A stretch of 64,000 bases of DNA from Synechococcus sp. SynAce01 (GTDB lineage Bacteria > Cyanobacteriota > Cyanobacteriia > PCC-6307 > Cyanobiaceae), in contig NZ_CP018091.1 of NCBI RefSeq assembly GCF_001885215.1, positions 558,001 to 622,000 of the forward strand, given 5' to 3'. The notes below the pieces were generated by a model, which searched no databases, was not told where the DNA came from, and saw only the letters and a list, made by a program, of their open reading frames with translations. A program made the translations under genes and the position numbers. Below are positions 17,534-26,623 of the stretch, in pieces (within the stretch, counting starts at the first letter, position 1; each line of letters starts with the position of its first letter).

Positions 17534-18190
17534 TTAGTTGGTGGCCGTTTCAATCTGAATCAGCCAGCTGCCCAAGTAGCCCGCGAAAGGCACATCTCCA
17601 GGCGCCTGGGCCAGGGCATTGAACTGATACATGCCGATGTTGAACGGATTGAAGATGTTCATATACACCCCGATGGTGCGATCGTCAGGGATGGGTCGAT
17701 CGGGAAAGATGTCGATCGACTGACCGCCTTTGGAGATTTCCACCGTGGCTGGAATCTTCTCCAGGCAGCGGGTTCGCGACATCATGCCGCCTTCCTGCAT
17801 GTAGCAGAGCTGAATGTCATTGGCCTCGATCTTGGCCTCGAAATTGTCTGGCACCGTCACGCTCAGCTTGAGAATGGCCGTGTTGCGGTCCTTGGCGCGC
17901 AACATCAGGTAGTACTCGGAGCGCTTCAGGCGTCCGGTATCCGTCATGAAGTAATAGAGCCGTTTGTAATCGCGATCGTTCTCCCAGCGGAACTCCACCA
18001 GGCCAGGAGTGCCCTGGGCTGAAGCTGGCTGCGGCGCCACGGCACCGCCCACAACGGCACCAACCAGGCCGGCACCGAGCCCCCCCAGGGCCAGGCCGGC
18101 CGCAGCAACGGCGAGTGCGGGCTGGCCGATCGGGCCGGGCCGCCGGAAGCGTCGCCGGCGAAGCTGGCGAAGAAGGTTGGGGAAGGGCAT
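17534..18190 (-). CDS. DUF2808 domain protein, exported
   Basis: The 218-residue product (from ATG 18190) has a basic N-terminus (LLRQLRRRRFRRPG), a long hydrophobic alanine/glycine segment ending APQPASAQ that looks like a signal peptide or anchor, and a mature part with VEFRWENDRDYKRLYYF, then LRAKDRNTAIL and ITVPDNFEAKI-like strands. This is the cyanobacterial DUF2808 family, of unknown function, probably periplasmic or lumenal. The frame continues 20 codons upstream, but that part lacks conservation and precedes the signal. It is the last gene on minus before rpmH, with 61 bases between them. Confidence 0.82.
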   Translation of the reverse strand: MPFPNLLRQLRRRRFRRPGPIGQPALAVAAAGLALGGLGAGLVGAVVGGAVAPQPASAQGTPGLVEFRWENDRDYKRLYYFMTDTGRLKRSEYYLMLRAKDRNTAILKLSVTVPDNFEAKIEANDIQLCYMQEGGMMSRTRCLEKIPATVEISKGGQSIDIFPDRPIPDDRTIGVYMNIFNPFNIGMYQFNALAQAPGDVPFAGYLGSWLIQIETATN

Positions 18191-18283
18191 GGAATCGGAG
18201 CCGGGGTGGGTGGAAGGAGCAGCAACCCCATTCTCTGGCCAGACCCGCAACAGGGGAGTGGCGGGAGGGCAGCCGCCCAGCTG

Positions 18284-18664
18284 TCAGATGTGACCGGATC
18301 TGTCCGGACGGAGGAAGGCTGCCTGGCGCAAATAGGGATGCACGGGCGGACGGCCGGGTTCCATCCAGGCATGGGCCAGCAGCCGGATGCAGCGGGGCAG
18401 GTCTCCATCGACGGCCATCTGCTGGCAATCAAGCAGGGCCACCCCGTCCCAGCCGGTGTGGCGGCGGGCAATGGCGGCGGGGAAACAGGCCGTCAGATCC
18501 GCCGTCACCGAAAAGGTGACCGACAACACCTGGGCTCCCTGCAAGCTGTTGTGCTCGATCAAGGCATCGAGAAGCTCCTCCACCGAGGCCGCGATGGCAG
18601 CCACGGTGTTGGCTTCGGCGGTGGTGGCACCTCGCAGGGCCCGCAGATGCTGCCCCTCGCTCAT
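18284..18664 (-). CDS. aroH: Chorismate mutase, AroH type
   Basis: AroH converts chorismate to prephenate for phenylalanine and tyrosine synthesis. The 126-residue product has RALRGATTAEANT near the N-terminus, the central VLSVTFSVTADLTACFPA and the C-terminal MAVDGDLPRCIRLLAH, matching the trimeric AroH fold. Its ATG overlaps the sppA stop by four bases, so the pair is coupled. The last residues (FLRPDRSGHI) form a short tail common in this family. Confidence 0.94.
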   Translation of the reverse strand: MSEGQHLRALRGATTAEANTVAAIAASVEELLDALIEHNSLQGAQVLSVTFSVTADLTACFPAAIARRHTGWDGVALLDCQQMAVDGDLPRCIRLLAHAWMEPGRPPVHPYLRQAAFLRPDRSGHI

Positions 18665-19473
18665 GGCCGCCAGAGCCAGAGCGGCTGGCCGCACCAGGCC
18701 AGCTCCAGGCTGACGGCCTGGTGCAGCTGGCCCAGCAGGTTGCGGCCAGGAATCAGGAAGGCCAGTCGTTTCGGCGGCTTGCCATAGGTGGTGGGTCTGA
18801 TCGTGTCTTCGTCCAATCCCGTCAGTCGGGCCAGCAGGCGGCGGGCGCTGTCCTCGTCGCCCAGTTCATCAACCAGGCCGAGCTCTTTGGCCTGGGCGCC
18901 GCTGAAGACCCGGCCATCGGCGAAGCCTCGTACCTCCTCCTCGCTGAGGCGGCGGCCCGTGGCGACGGCGGCCACGAACTGGCCGTAGCTGGAGTCGATC
19001 AACGCCTGGAGCAGCTGGCGCTCCGCCTCGGTGAGGGCGCGATCCGGCGAGAGAATGTCTTTGTAGAGGCCGCTCTTGACGGTTTCAAAACTGATGCCGA
19101 TCCGCTCCAGCAACCTCGAGAGGTTGTTTCCGCGCAGGATCACGCCGATCGAGCCGGTGATCGTGCCCGGATTGGCCACGATCTTCTCGGCCGCCACGCC
19201 CAGGTAGACGCCACCGGAGGCGGAAATATTGCCGAAGCTGGCCACCACGCGACAGCCCTTTTCGCGAAGGCGCAGCACGGCCGCATGGATCTCCTGGCTG
19301 TCGCCCACCGTGCCGCCCGGGCTGTCGATGCGCAGCAGCAGGGCCGGGTATTCCCGCTCCTCCACCTTGCGCAGGGCCTTGAGCACCCGCTCGCGCGTAC
19401 CCCCGGCGATCGCCCCCTCGATCGCGATGCGCGCCATGCTTTTACGAGACTTGCGGCGCCAGGGCCAGGGCAT
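18661..19473 (-). CDS. sppA: Signal peptide peptidase SppA (short form)
   Basis: SppA degrades signal peptides and short membrane peptides. From the ATG at 19473 the protein has 270 residues, the single-domain form. The catalytic serine is Ser86 in GNISASGGVY and the general base is Lys138 in SGLYKDILSP, the pair expected for the S49 family. RIDSPGGTVGDSQEIH is the usual substrate-groove motif. No clear N-terminal membrane anchor is visible; MPWPWRRKSRKS is basic instead. The frame is open 51 codons further upstream, but that region overlaps the divergent EamA gene start. Confidence 0.94.
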   Translation of the reverse strand: MPWPWRRKSRKSMARIAIEGAIAGGTRERVLKALRKVEEREYPALLLRIDSPGGTVGDSQEIHAAVLRLREKGCRVVASFGNISASGGVYLGVAAEKIVANPGTITGSIGVILRGNNLSRLLERIGISFETVKSGLYKDILSPDRALTEAERQLLQALIDSSYGQFVAAVATGRRLSEEEVRGFADGRVFSGAQAKELGLVDELGDEDSARRLLARLTGLDEDTIRPTTYGKPPKRLAFLIPGRNLLGQLHQAVSLELAWCGQPLWLWRP

Positions 19474-19526
19474 TCGCTGCGGTGCGTAGTCGCTGGATCT
19501 TAAAAAGGTGGTTGACGGCGGCTCCA

Positions 19527-20486
19527 ATGACCCCAGCTTCACGTTGGCTGCTGATGCTCCTGCCCTTTGCGCTCTGGGGTACGGCGATGGCGGCGATGAA
19601 GCCACTGTTGGCCGGCGCAGGCCCACTCAGCGTGGCCTGGCTGCGCCTGCTGCCCGCCGGGCTGGCGGTGCTTCTGGCCGCCGTGGTGATGGGCCGATCC
19701 TTGCGGGTGGCCCCGGCAGACCGGCTCTGGCTGCTCGCCTTTGCCCTGATCGACGGCAGCCTGTTCCAGGGGCTGCTGACCCGGGGGTTGGGCAACACCG
19801 GCGCTGGGCTGGGCTCAGTTCTGATCGACTCCCAGCCCCTGCTGGTGGCGCTGCTGGCGCGCAGTTTGTTCGGCGAGGCGATCAATCCGGTCGGTTGGGT
19901 GGGGCTGCTGGTGGGGCTCGCCGGCATCGTCTGCCTCGGCCTGCCCGCTCCGCTGCTGCAGCACCTCTGGTTGGAAGGCCCCTCCACCCTGGGCGTCGAG
20001 GCCTGGAGCCATGGCGAACTCTGGATGCTTGGGGCCGCCGTGGCCATGGCGGTGGGCACCGTGCTCTGCCGCTTTGCCATGGCCCACAGCGATCCGGTGG
20101 CGATCACCGGCTGGCACATGCTGATCGGCAGCTTTCCTCTGCTGGGAGGCTCGGCGATGGCCACCGTTCTCGATCCCGGCGCCGCGCCGTTCTGGCCGGC
20201 CTGGAGCCGCATCGACTGGGGCCTGATGACCTACGCCAGCCTGCTGGGCAGCGCCCTGGCCTATGGCCTTTTCTTCTGGTTTGCCCGCCAGGGGGATCTC
20301 ACCGGCTTCACCGCCCTCACCTTTCTGACCCCCGTGTTTGCCTTGCTCTGCGGGGTGTTGCTGCTGGATGAACGGCTGTTTCCCCTGCAATGGCTGGGTG
20401 CCGGCCTGGCCCTGGGGGCGGTGGTCTTGATCAACCAAAGGCAACGGCTCTGGGAAGGGCCCAAGGTGGCGGAGGCGAGCCCATGA
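19527..20486 (+). CDS. EamA/DMT-family transporter
   Basis: The 319-residue protein has ten hydrophobic segments in two five-helix EamA repeats. The first starts LLMLLPFALWGTAMAAMKPL and the second is near GELWMLGAAVAMAVGTVL. These transporters export amino acids, nucleotides or other metabolites; the substrate cannot be told. I chose ATG 19527 (MTPASRWLLML); the frame is open back to 19482. It is divergent from sppA and its stop overlaps the next gene's ATG (ATGA), so transporter and glycosyltransferase are coupled. Confidence 0.88.
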   Translation: MTPASRWLLMLLPFALWGTAMAAMKPLLAGAGPLSVAWLRLLPAGLAVLLAAVVMGRSLRVAPADRLWLLAFALIDGSLFQGLLTRGLGNTGAGLGSVLIDSQPLLVALLARSLFGEAINPVGWVGLLVGLAGIVCLGLPAPLLQHLWLEGPSTLGVEAWSHGELWMLGAAVAMAVGTVLCRFAMAHSDPVAITGWHMLIGSFPLLGGSAMATVLDPGAAPFWPAWSRIDWGLMTYASLLGSALAYGLFFWFARQGDLTGFTALTFLTPVFALLCGVLLLDERLFPLQWLGAGLALGAVVLINQRQRLWEGPKVAEASP

Positions 20487-21568
20487 GCCGATCGCCCCGC
20501 AGGCTGCTGGTGGTGAGCACGGCGGTGGGAACCCTGGGCAGTGGCAAGGGTGGTGGTGTGGAAGTGACCCTGGCGGGCTTGGTCGCCGGCTTGATCGACC
20601 GGGGCCACAGCCTCACCGTGCTGGCTGCCGAGGGTTCCAAGTTGCCGCCAGGCTGCGAAGCCGCCACCCTCTGGAGCCAGCCGGGGGTGGATCAGCCCAG
20701 CTGGCAACACCAGCCGCGCCAGGGGGGCGTTCAACTGCCGGCCGGCAGCCTGCTGGCCGGCCTCTGGGAAACGGCGCTGAATCGCCAGGGCGACTTCGAC
20801 GCGATTCTCAACCTGGGCTACGACTGGCTGCCCTTCTGGCTGACGCGCCATCTGGCCACGCCGCTGTTCCACCTGGTGAGCATGGGATCGGTGGCCACGG
20901 TGATGGATGAGGTGATCACGGCCGTGGACCGCTGGAACCCGGGCAGGCTTGCCTTCCACAGCGCCGCCCAGGCCGGTGACTTCCGCCTGGGCAGGCCAGC
21001 GAAGGTGGTGGGCAACGGCTTTGACCTGGCGAGCTACGTCTTCCGCCCCCGGGCCGATCCCGAAGCCGGGCTGGGCTGGGCGGGACGCATCGCCCCGGAG
21101 AAGGGTCTGGAAGATGCGGCCGCCGTGGCGGCCCAGCTGGGGCGCCGGCTGTCGGTCTGGGGGTTGCGGGCGGATCCCGCCTATGCCCTGGCGGTGGAGG
21201 CTTCCGTCCCCGCCGGCACCATCGACTGGCGGGGATTCCTTCCCAGCGAACGGCTTCAGGCCGAACTGGGGGGCTGCGCGGTGCTGCTGAACACGCCCAA
21301 GTGGAACGAGGCTTACGGCAACGTGGTGGTCGAGGCGATGGCCTGCGGGGTGCCGGTGGTGGCCTACCGGCGGGGCGGCCCGGCCGAGCTGGTGCAGTCG
21401 GGGCTCACCGGGATGCTGGTGCCCCCTGACGACGGCGAGGCCATGGCCGGGGCCGTCGCGGCAGCCGAGCAACTCAACCGCTACGACTGCCGCCGCTGGG
21501 TGGAGCAGCACTGCTCCCGGGAGGCGTTCGCGGCCCGGATCGAGGCCTGGTTGAGCGAGGGCCTGTAG
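20483..21568 (+). CDS. GT4-family glycosyltransferase, pterin glucosyltransferase-like
   Basis: The 361-residue protein starts RRLLVVSTAVGTLGSGKGGG, an N-terminal nucleotide-sugar motif with a GSGKGGGVE loop that resembles the cyanobacterial UDP-glucose:tetrahydrobiopterin glucosyltransferases. The GT4 C-terminal domain has LGWAGRIAPEKGLEDA and the E-x7-E type motif in WNEAYGNVVVEAMACGVPVV. The acceptor is inferred from resemblance only; a general GT4 sugar transferase is the alternative. It is coupled to the EamA transporter upstream and followed 25 bases later by a GT39-type protein. Confidence 0.82.
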   Translation: MSRSPRRLLVVSTAVGTLGSGKGGGVEVTLAGLVAGLIDRGHSLTVLAAEGSKLPPGCEAATLWSQPGVDQPSWQHQPRQGGVQLPAGSLLAGLWETALNRQGDFDAILNLGYDWLPFWLTRHLATPLFHLVSMGSVATVMDEVITAVDRWNPGRLAFHSAAQAGDFRLGRPAKVVGNGFDLASYVFRPRADPEAGLGWAGRIAPEKGLEDAAAVAAQLGRRLSVWGLRADPAYALAVEASVPAGTIDWRGFLPSERLQAELGGCAVLLNTPKWNEAYGNVVVEAMACGVPVVAYRRGGPAELVQSGLTGMLVPPDDGEAMAGAVAAAEQLNRYDCRRWVEQHCSREAFAARIEAWLSEGL

Positions 21569-21593
21569 GTTCTGGGCGCCTGATCTCTGTTGC

Positions 21594-23552
21594 GTGCCCT
21601 TCGCCCGTCCGCCGGCTTCAGCACCACCAAGCTCCCCGGTCTGGCGGGCGCCCCCCTGGCTCGCAAGCCAGCGGGCAGTGCTGCTGATCGTTCTGGCGAT
21701 TGGTATCCCATTGTTCCTCTGGCAGCTCGGGGCAACGGGCCTGGTCGATGAGACCCCACCCCTGTTCGCTGGCTCAGCCAGGGCCATGGCGGAGAGCGGC
21801 AACTGGCTGACCCCCTGGGTCAATGGCCTGCCCCGCTACGACAAGCCGCCGCTGGTCTATTGGCTGATGGCTCTGGTCTATGCCCTGCCTGGCCAGGAAC
21901 AGTGGAATCCGCTCGGTACCTGGGCCGCACGGCTGCCCTCTGGCCTGGCCTCGATCGGGGTGATGCTGAGCCTGGCCTTCACGCTGTTGCGCTGGCCCCA
22001 GCCGGGCGATCAGTCAGGGGAACAGCCAACCGGGACCATGCCGTCGAGGCCACAGGTGGCCCTCACCGCCTTGACAGCCGCCCTGGCCTTCGCGCTCTCC
22101 CCCCTGACGCTGCTCTGGAGCCGCATTGCCGTCAGCGATGCGCTGTTCAGCGGCTGCCTTTCGGTGGCGCTGTTGTTGTTCTGGCAGTGCTGGGCAGAAC
22201 CGCGCCGGCCCTGGTGGCCGGGATGGCTGGTGCTGGGGCTGGCCGTGCTCAGCAAGGGTCCAGTCGCCCTGGTGCTGGCAGGACTGACTCTGCTGGGCTT
22301 CGGCTGGAGACAGGGGGCCCTGGCGGCCCTGTGGCGACGGCTGAGGCCCGTGCAGGGCCTGGGCCTCAGCCTGCTGGTGTCCCTGCCCTGGTACGCCGCC
22401 ATGCTCGTGGTGGAAGGGCGTCCGTTCTGGGACAGCTTCTTCGGCTATCACAACCTGCAGCGCTTCAGCTCGGTCGTCAACGACCACCTGCAGCCTTGGT
22501 GGTATTTCCTGCCGGTGATGGTGGTGGCCAGCCTGCCCTTCACCCCCCTGCTTGGTCTGGGCCTGGCCAGGGGCCTGAGGGACGGAGCGCGGCAAGGGAC
22601 CACCCGGGGAGAGGGTGGCAGCGAGCGCCGGCCTGCTTCAGCCTCATTGCGCAGCTTCGCCGCCTGCTGGCTTCTGGCGGTGCTGGTGTTCTTCACCCTG
22701 GCGGCCACCAAATTGCCCAGCTACTGGTTGCCGGCCACGCCGGCTGCCGCCCTGTTGATAGCCCTAGCCGCCCAGGACAGCGCCGGCGGGCGCTTGTCCG
22801 GAGGGCGCCTGTTGTGGCTTGCCCAGGGACTCACCCTCTCGCTCACCTTCACCCTGGCTGTTGGGCTCTGGATGTCAGCGCTATGGGTGCCCTTGATCAA
22901 CGATCCGGAGATGCCCACCCTTCCGGCGGAACTGCTGGCCAGCAGATTGGTCTACCGAGCAGCGTTCTGCTTCTCGATCGCCACAGTGGCCGGTCTCTGG
23001 CCATGGCTGCGGGGCTGGAGCTCCACTGGTTGGAGCCGGGGGCTCGCGGGCTGGTTGCTTGGCCTGCAACTGCCCCTCGTGGCCTTTCACCTGTTCGCCG
23101 TCCTGCCGATGTGGCAGCTTGGCGATGGCGTGCGGGGGCTGCCCGTTCGGGAAATGGCCGCGGCAGCCCGGCGGGAAGTCAGGCCCGGTGAATCCCTGGC
23201 GATGGTCGGGGTGCTGAAGCCATCGCTGCACTACTACAGCCGTCAGGTGGTGCTGTATGAGGGCCTCTCGGCCAGTGGTCTGGTGAACCTGAGTGACCGG
23301 CTGGACAACGAAACGCGCCGAGGGCAGCGGCCCGCAGCGGCGACGAGCTCGCCGACCGTGCTGGTGGTGATCGACGCCTCCACCAGCCAGCTGCCCTACT
23401 GGCAAAACCTTGGTGCGACGCCGTTGGCCAGCAACGGCATCTACCGGCTCTGGCGGGTGGAGCGCGCTCGACTGGATCAGGAAGCCGAGCGTCTGCAAGC
23501 TGCGGGCAAAGCCAGGATCAGCTGGAGGGATCCCCGCCCCGAGCGCTACTGA
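21594..23552 (+). CDS. GT39/ArnT-like membrane glycosyltransferase
   Basis: The 652-residue protein (GTG start) belongs to the dolichyl-phosphate-mannose/ArnT superfamily, which uses polyprenyl-linked sugars on the outer face of the membrane. The catalytic first loop has GLVDETPPLFAGSARAMAE with the conserved D-E pair, then WVNGLPRYDKPPLVYWLMAL. About eleven hydrophobic helices and a C-terminal soluble domain of some 130 residues follow. The sugar and acceptor are unknown. Its 3' end overlaps the convergent DciA-like gene by 35 bases. Confidence 0.87.
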   Translation: MPFARPPASAPPSSPVWRAPPWLASQRAVLLIVLAIGIPLFLWQLGATGLVDETPPLFAGSARAMAESGNWLTPWVNGLPRYDKPPLVYWLMALVYALPGQEQWNPLGTWAARLPSGLASIGVMLSLAFTLLRWPQPGDQSGEQPTGTMPSRPQVALTALTAALAFALSPLTLLWSRIAVSDALFSGCLSVALLLFWQCWAEPRRPWWPGWLVLGLAVLSKGPVALVLAGLTLLGFGWRQGALAALWRRLRPVQGLGLSLLVSLPWYAAMLVVEGRPFWDSFFGYHNLQRFSSVVNDHLQPWWYFLPVMVVASLPFTPLLGLGLARGLRDGARQGTTRGEGGSERRPASASLRSFAACWLLAVLVFFTLAATKLPSYWLPATPAAALLIALAAQDSAGGRLSGGRLLWLAQGLTLSLTFTLAVGLWMSALWVPLINDPEMPTLPAELLASRLVYRAAFCFSIATVAGLWPWLRGWSSTGWSRGLAGWLLGLQLPLVAFHLFAVLPMWQLGDGVRGLPVREMAAAARREVRPGESLAMVGVLKPSLHYYSRQVVLYEGLSASGLVNLSDRLDNETRRGQRPAAATSSPTVLVVIDASTSQLPYWQNLGATPLASNGIYRLWRVERARLDQEAERLQAAGKARISWRDPRPERY

Positions 23553-24072
23553 GGCCGCCGTCCTGGCGATGACAGAAGCTGCATTGCCCCCAGCGGCCCA
23601 GTTCTCCTGCTGGCGCCGGGCTGCCGCAGCGCGGACAAGCGGAGACACCGTGAACGTCGACCCGGCTGGGGTGAACGGCCCAGACCAGCGCCTCCGCTTC
23701 GGCCCCAGGAGTGGGCACCAGGCCGGGAAAATGCTGCTGAAAGCGGAGATCGCGCACCGAGAAACCAGCGCCGCGCAGGGCTCCAAGCAGTTGGTGGCGG
23801 TTGTAGCGCAGGGCTTGTAACCACTGGGGATGGCTGGCGCCGACGCTGAGCACCCCGGCCTGGAGATGGAGAGGCTGGCAGTGGGGAGCGAGCTGGCTGC
23901 CGGCGATGCGCGGCCACGCCTGCCAGAGAGCGACCAGATTGCCGTCCCGTTTCCACTGTCCCTGGAGAACGGCGAGGCAGTCGCCCAGACCGACGGCGGC
24001 AGGCCGGGGGGGAGCCGCCAGCACCTGAATCGTGCCGATCTGCCGGGTCTGATCGCGGGGAGCGATGGCCAT
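23518..24072 (-). CDS. DUF721/DciA-like protein with C-terminal zinc ribbon
   Basis: The DUF721 family includes DciA, the ancestral loader of the replicative helicase DnaB. Residues 25-130 match the pattern, with VLQGQWKRDG, LVALWQAWPRIAGSQLA and LHLQAGVLSVGASHPQWLQALRY. The C-terminus carries two cysteine pairs, C146-PRC and C164-SFC, forming a zinc ribbon like those in RNA/DNA-binding proteins. The gene is divergent from vipp1 (94 bases) and convergent with GT39, with a 35-base overlap. Whether it is the genome's only DciA is unknown. Confidence 0.78.
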   Translation of the reverse strand: MAIAPRDQTRQIGTIQVLAAPPRPAAVGLGDCLAVLQGQWKRDGNLVALWQAWPRIAGSQLAPHCQPLHLQAGVLSVGASHPQWLQALRYNRHQLLGALRGAGFSVRDLRFQQHFPGLVPTPGAEAEALVWAVHPSRVDVHGVSACPRCGSPAPAGELGRWGQCSFCHRQDGGLSSARGGDPSS

Positions 24073-24166
24073 GGCGAAATGTTAGGTGCGGCCCACGAAG
24101 TGCGGCCAACCGCCAGCCCACACCGCTTGACCGCCGCTACCCTCAGATCCGACCCCACAGTGATCC

Positions 24167-24943
24167 ATGGGCTTCTTCGATCGGCTCAGCCGCCTGCTGC
24201 GGGCCAACCTCAACGATCTGGTCAGCAAGGCTGAGGATCCCGGCAAGATCCTGGACCAGTCGGTCACCGACATGCAGGCCGATCTGGTGAAACTTCGCCA
24301 GGCCGTTGCCACGGCGATCGCCAGCCAGAAACGGATCAAGAATCAGGCCGAGCAGGCCGACGCCCAAAGCAAAACCTGGTACGAGCGCGCCGAGCTTGCG
24401 CTGAAGAAAGGCGAGGAAGACCTGGCCCGCGAGGCCCTTAGCCGTCGCAAGACTTACCAGGACACCGCCACCGCCCTCCACAGCCAGCTCAACAGCCAGT
24501 CGGGCCAGGTGGAAACCCTCAAAAAGAGCCTGCTGGCCCTCGAAGGAAAGATCGCCCAGGCCAAAACCAAAAAGGACATGCTCAAGGCCCGCTCCCAGGC
24601 GGCCCAGGCCCAGGAACAGCTGCAGAGTGCCGTCAGCAGCATGGGCACCAACTCGGCCATGGCTGCCTTCGATCAGATGGAGGAGAAGGTTCTCCAGCAG
24701 GAGGCGCGCAGCGAAGCGGCTGCCGAACTGGCCGGAGCCGATCTCGAAAGTCAGTTCGCCTCCCTGGAGGGCGGCTCAGACGTGGACGACGAACTCGCGG
24801 CGTTGAAAAATCGCCTGGAAGGCGGCCCCTCGGCCTTGCCCCTGCTCTCCGCCGACACCCCCACCCCGGTTCTCGAACCGGTCAAGGTGGCCGAAGTGAA
24901 TGCCGAACTCGAGGAACTCAAGCGCTCGATCGACAAGCTCTGA
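24167..24943 (+). CDS. vipp1: Vipp1/IM30, PspA-family membrane remodelling protein
   Basis: Vipp1 polymerises on membranes and is needed for thylakoid maintenance and membrane stress protection. The 258-residue protein begins with the amphipathic helix MGFFDRLSRLLRANLNDLV, has a long coiled-coil core (about 25-215, rich in K, E, Q and A) and, after a proline-rich linker, a short C-terminal helix VNAELEELKRSIDKL. That final helix separates Vipp1 from bacterial PspA. The gene is monocistronic-looking; thioredoxin follows 72 bases later. Confidence 0.95.
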   Translation: MGFFDRLSRLLRANLNDLVSKAEDPGKILDQSVTDMQADLVKLRQAVATAIASQKRIKNQAEQADAQSKTWYERAELALKKGEEDLAREALSRRKTYQDTATALHSQLNSQSGQVETLKKSLLALEGKIAQAKTKKDMLKARSQAAQAQEQLQSAVSSMGTNSAMAAFDQMEEKVLQQEARSEAAAELAGADLESQFASLEGGSDVDDELAALKNRLEGGPSALPLLSADTPTPVLEPVKVAEVNAELEELKRSIDKL

Positions 24944-25015
24944 ACCCGGGTCGCCACTCCTCTGATCCGCTCCGCCTCAGCGGATTCATACAATCGCGGC
25001 ACTTGATCCAACCCC

Positions 25016-25336
25016 GTGGCTGTCGCCGTCTTCACCGATTCCAGCTTCCAGCTCGACGTGCTGGAGGCCAGCGGCACCGTTCTTGTTGACTTCTGGGCTT
25101 CCTGGTGTGGCCCCTGCCGCCTGATCGCTCCCCTGATGGACTGGACAGCGGAGCACTATGCGGGTCGGCTCTCCGTTGGCAAGATCGAGGTGGACGCCAA
25201 CCCCAGCAGCCGCGACCACTACAAGGTTCAGGGCATCCCGGCCCTGATTCTCTTCCGGGACGGCAAAGAGCTGGCCCGCCACGAGGGTGCCCTGGCCAAA
25301 CCCCAGCTGCAGGCCTTCCTCGACGCCCATCTGTGA
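25016..25336 (+). CDS. Thioredoxin
   Basis: This is a 106-residue classical thioredoxin with the active-site motif WASWCGPCRLIAP near residues 28-40, KIEVDANPSSRDHY, and the cis-proline segment QGIPALILFRDG. It starts at a GTG (25016). It reduces disulfides in light-regulated and metabolic enzymes; the type (m, x or y) cannot be told from sequence inspection. It precedes an aminotransferase gene on the same strand by 38 bases. Confidence 0.95.
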   Translation: MAVAVFTDSSFQLDVLEASGTVLVDFWASWCGPCRLIAPLMDWTAEHYAGRLSVGKIEVDANPSSRDHYKVQGIPALILFRDGKELARHEGALAKPQLQAFLDAHL

Positions 25337-25374
25337 CGACCCGCCATGATCGGCCGCAGTAGTGGGCCGCGCTG

Positions 25375-26619
25375 ATGGCCAGTTCTGACGGCGAAGTCAT
25401 GCCGTTGCCAAGGTCCCGGCGTTCCAGCCAACTCGGCAGTGGTGTCTTCGCCCGCAACGACGGGCGCAAGGCGACCTACCGGCAGCAGGCCTCGGCTGCC
25501 CCTGCAGGAGAGCCCCCACGGCCCGGCCTGCTCGATCTCTCCCTCGGCTCCACCGATCTGCTGCCACCACCGGCAGCGATCGCGGCGATGGCCGCCGCCC
25601 TCGCCCAGCCCAGCAGCGCCACCTACTGCCTCCATGACGCCACGGGTCCGTTTCGGCGGGCCGTGGCCGACTGGGCCCAGAGGCGTTTCGGCGTGGCGGT
25701 GGATCCGGAGTCGGAGGTGCTGCTGCTGGTGGGATCCCAGGAGGGCACCGCCCACCTGCCCCTGGCCGTGCTCAACCCAGGCGAGTCGGCCCTGCTGCTC
25801 GATCCCTATTACCCCTCCCACCTCGGCGGTCTGCAGCTCGCTTCGGCCGTTCCCCTGCGGCTGCCGTTGCAGAGCGAAGCCGGCTGGCGGCCCGACTTCG
25901 GCCGTCTTCCCAGCAGCCAGTGGGATCAACTGAAGCTGATGGTGCTGGGGTTCCCCCACAACCCCACCGCCACGGTGGGCTGCCAGGAGTGGGTGGATGA
26001 GGCGGCGCACCTGGCTGCGCGTCACAACATCGTCTTCGCCCACGACAATCCCTACGTGGATCTAGCCCTGGAGGGTGAGGCTCCGGCCCTGTTACGAAAC
26101 CCGCACTGGCGCCGGTGCGGGATTGAGTTCTTCTCTTTTTCGAAGAGCTGGTGCCTGGGTGGATTCCGGCTGGCCTTCGCGATCGGAGCAGCCCCGCTGA
26201 TCCTGGCCTTGCGCCAGGTGAAGGGAGTGATTGATTTCAACCAGTCGCTGGCCCTGCAGGCCGGCGCGATCGCCGCCCTTGAGCAGGCCCCCGAGTGGCC
26301 CGATCGGCTCAAGGCGGTGTACCGGCAACGGCGGGACCGCATGGCGCTGGCCCTGGAAGCGGAGGGATGGCCCGTGAGCAAGCCTTCGATGGCCCTCTAT
26401 CTGTGGCTGGCCCTGCCACCGGCGGCGCGGGCGGCAGGGCTGGGATCGGAGGCCTTCTGCGCCGCCTTACTCGAGCACACCGGCGTGGCGCTTACGCCTG
26501 GCAATGGCTTCGGCCCCGCTGGTGAGGGCTGGGTCAGGCTGGCGCTGGTCCATCCAGAAGGGGCGCTGGCTGCCGGTGCCAGTCGAATCGGGCGCTGGCT
26601 GCAAACGCTCTCGCCGTGA
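25375..26619 (+). CDS. Class I/II aminotransferase (PLP-dependent)
   Basis: The 414-residue fold type I aminotransferase has DLSLGSTDLLPPPAA, the glycine-rich VGSQEGTAHLPL, FPHNPTATVG (substrate arginine partner region), and the PLP-binding lysine in FFSFSKSWCLGGFRLAF. The family includes LL-diaminopimelate and succinyl-diaminopimelate aminotransferases and other amino-acid enzymes, so DAP or methionine-related roles are possible, but I cannot fix the substrate. The first ~45 residues are a variable extension. It is followed almost directly by birA. Confidence 0.87.
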   Translation: MASSDGEVMPLPRSRRSSQLGSGVFARNDGRKATYRQQASAAPAGEPPRPGLLDLSLGSTDLLPPPAAIAAMAAALAQPSSATYCLHDATGPFRRAVADWAQRRFGVAVDPESEVLLLVGSQEGTAHLPLAVLNPGESALLLDPYYPSHLGGLQLASAVPLRLPLQSEAGWRPDFGRLPSSQWDQLKLMVLGFPHNPTATVGCQEWVDEAAHLAARHNIVFAHDNPYVDLALEGEAPALLRNPHWRRCGIEFFSFSKSWCLGGFRLAFAIGAAPLILALRQVKGVIDFNQSLALQAGAIAALEQAPEWPDRLKAVYRQRRDRMALALEAEGWPVSKPSMALYLWLALPPAARAAGLGSEAFCAALLEHTGVALTPGNGFGPAGEGWVRLALVHPEGALAAGASRIGRWLQTLSP

Positions 26620-26623
26620 TGCC

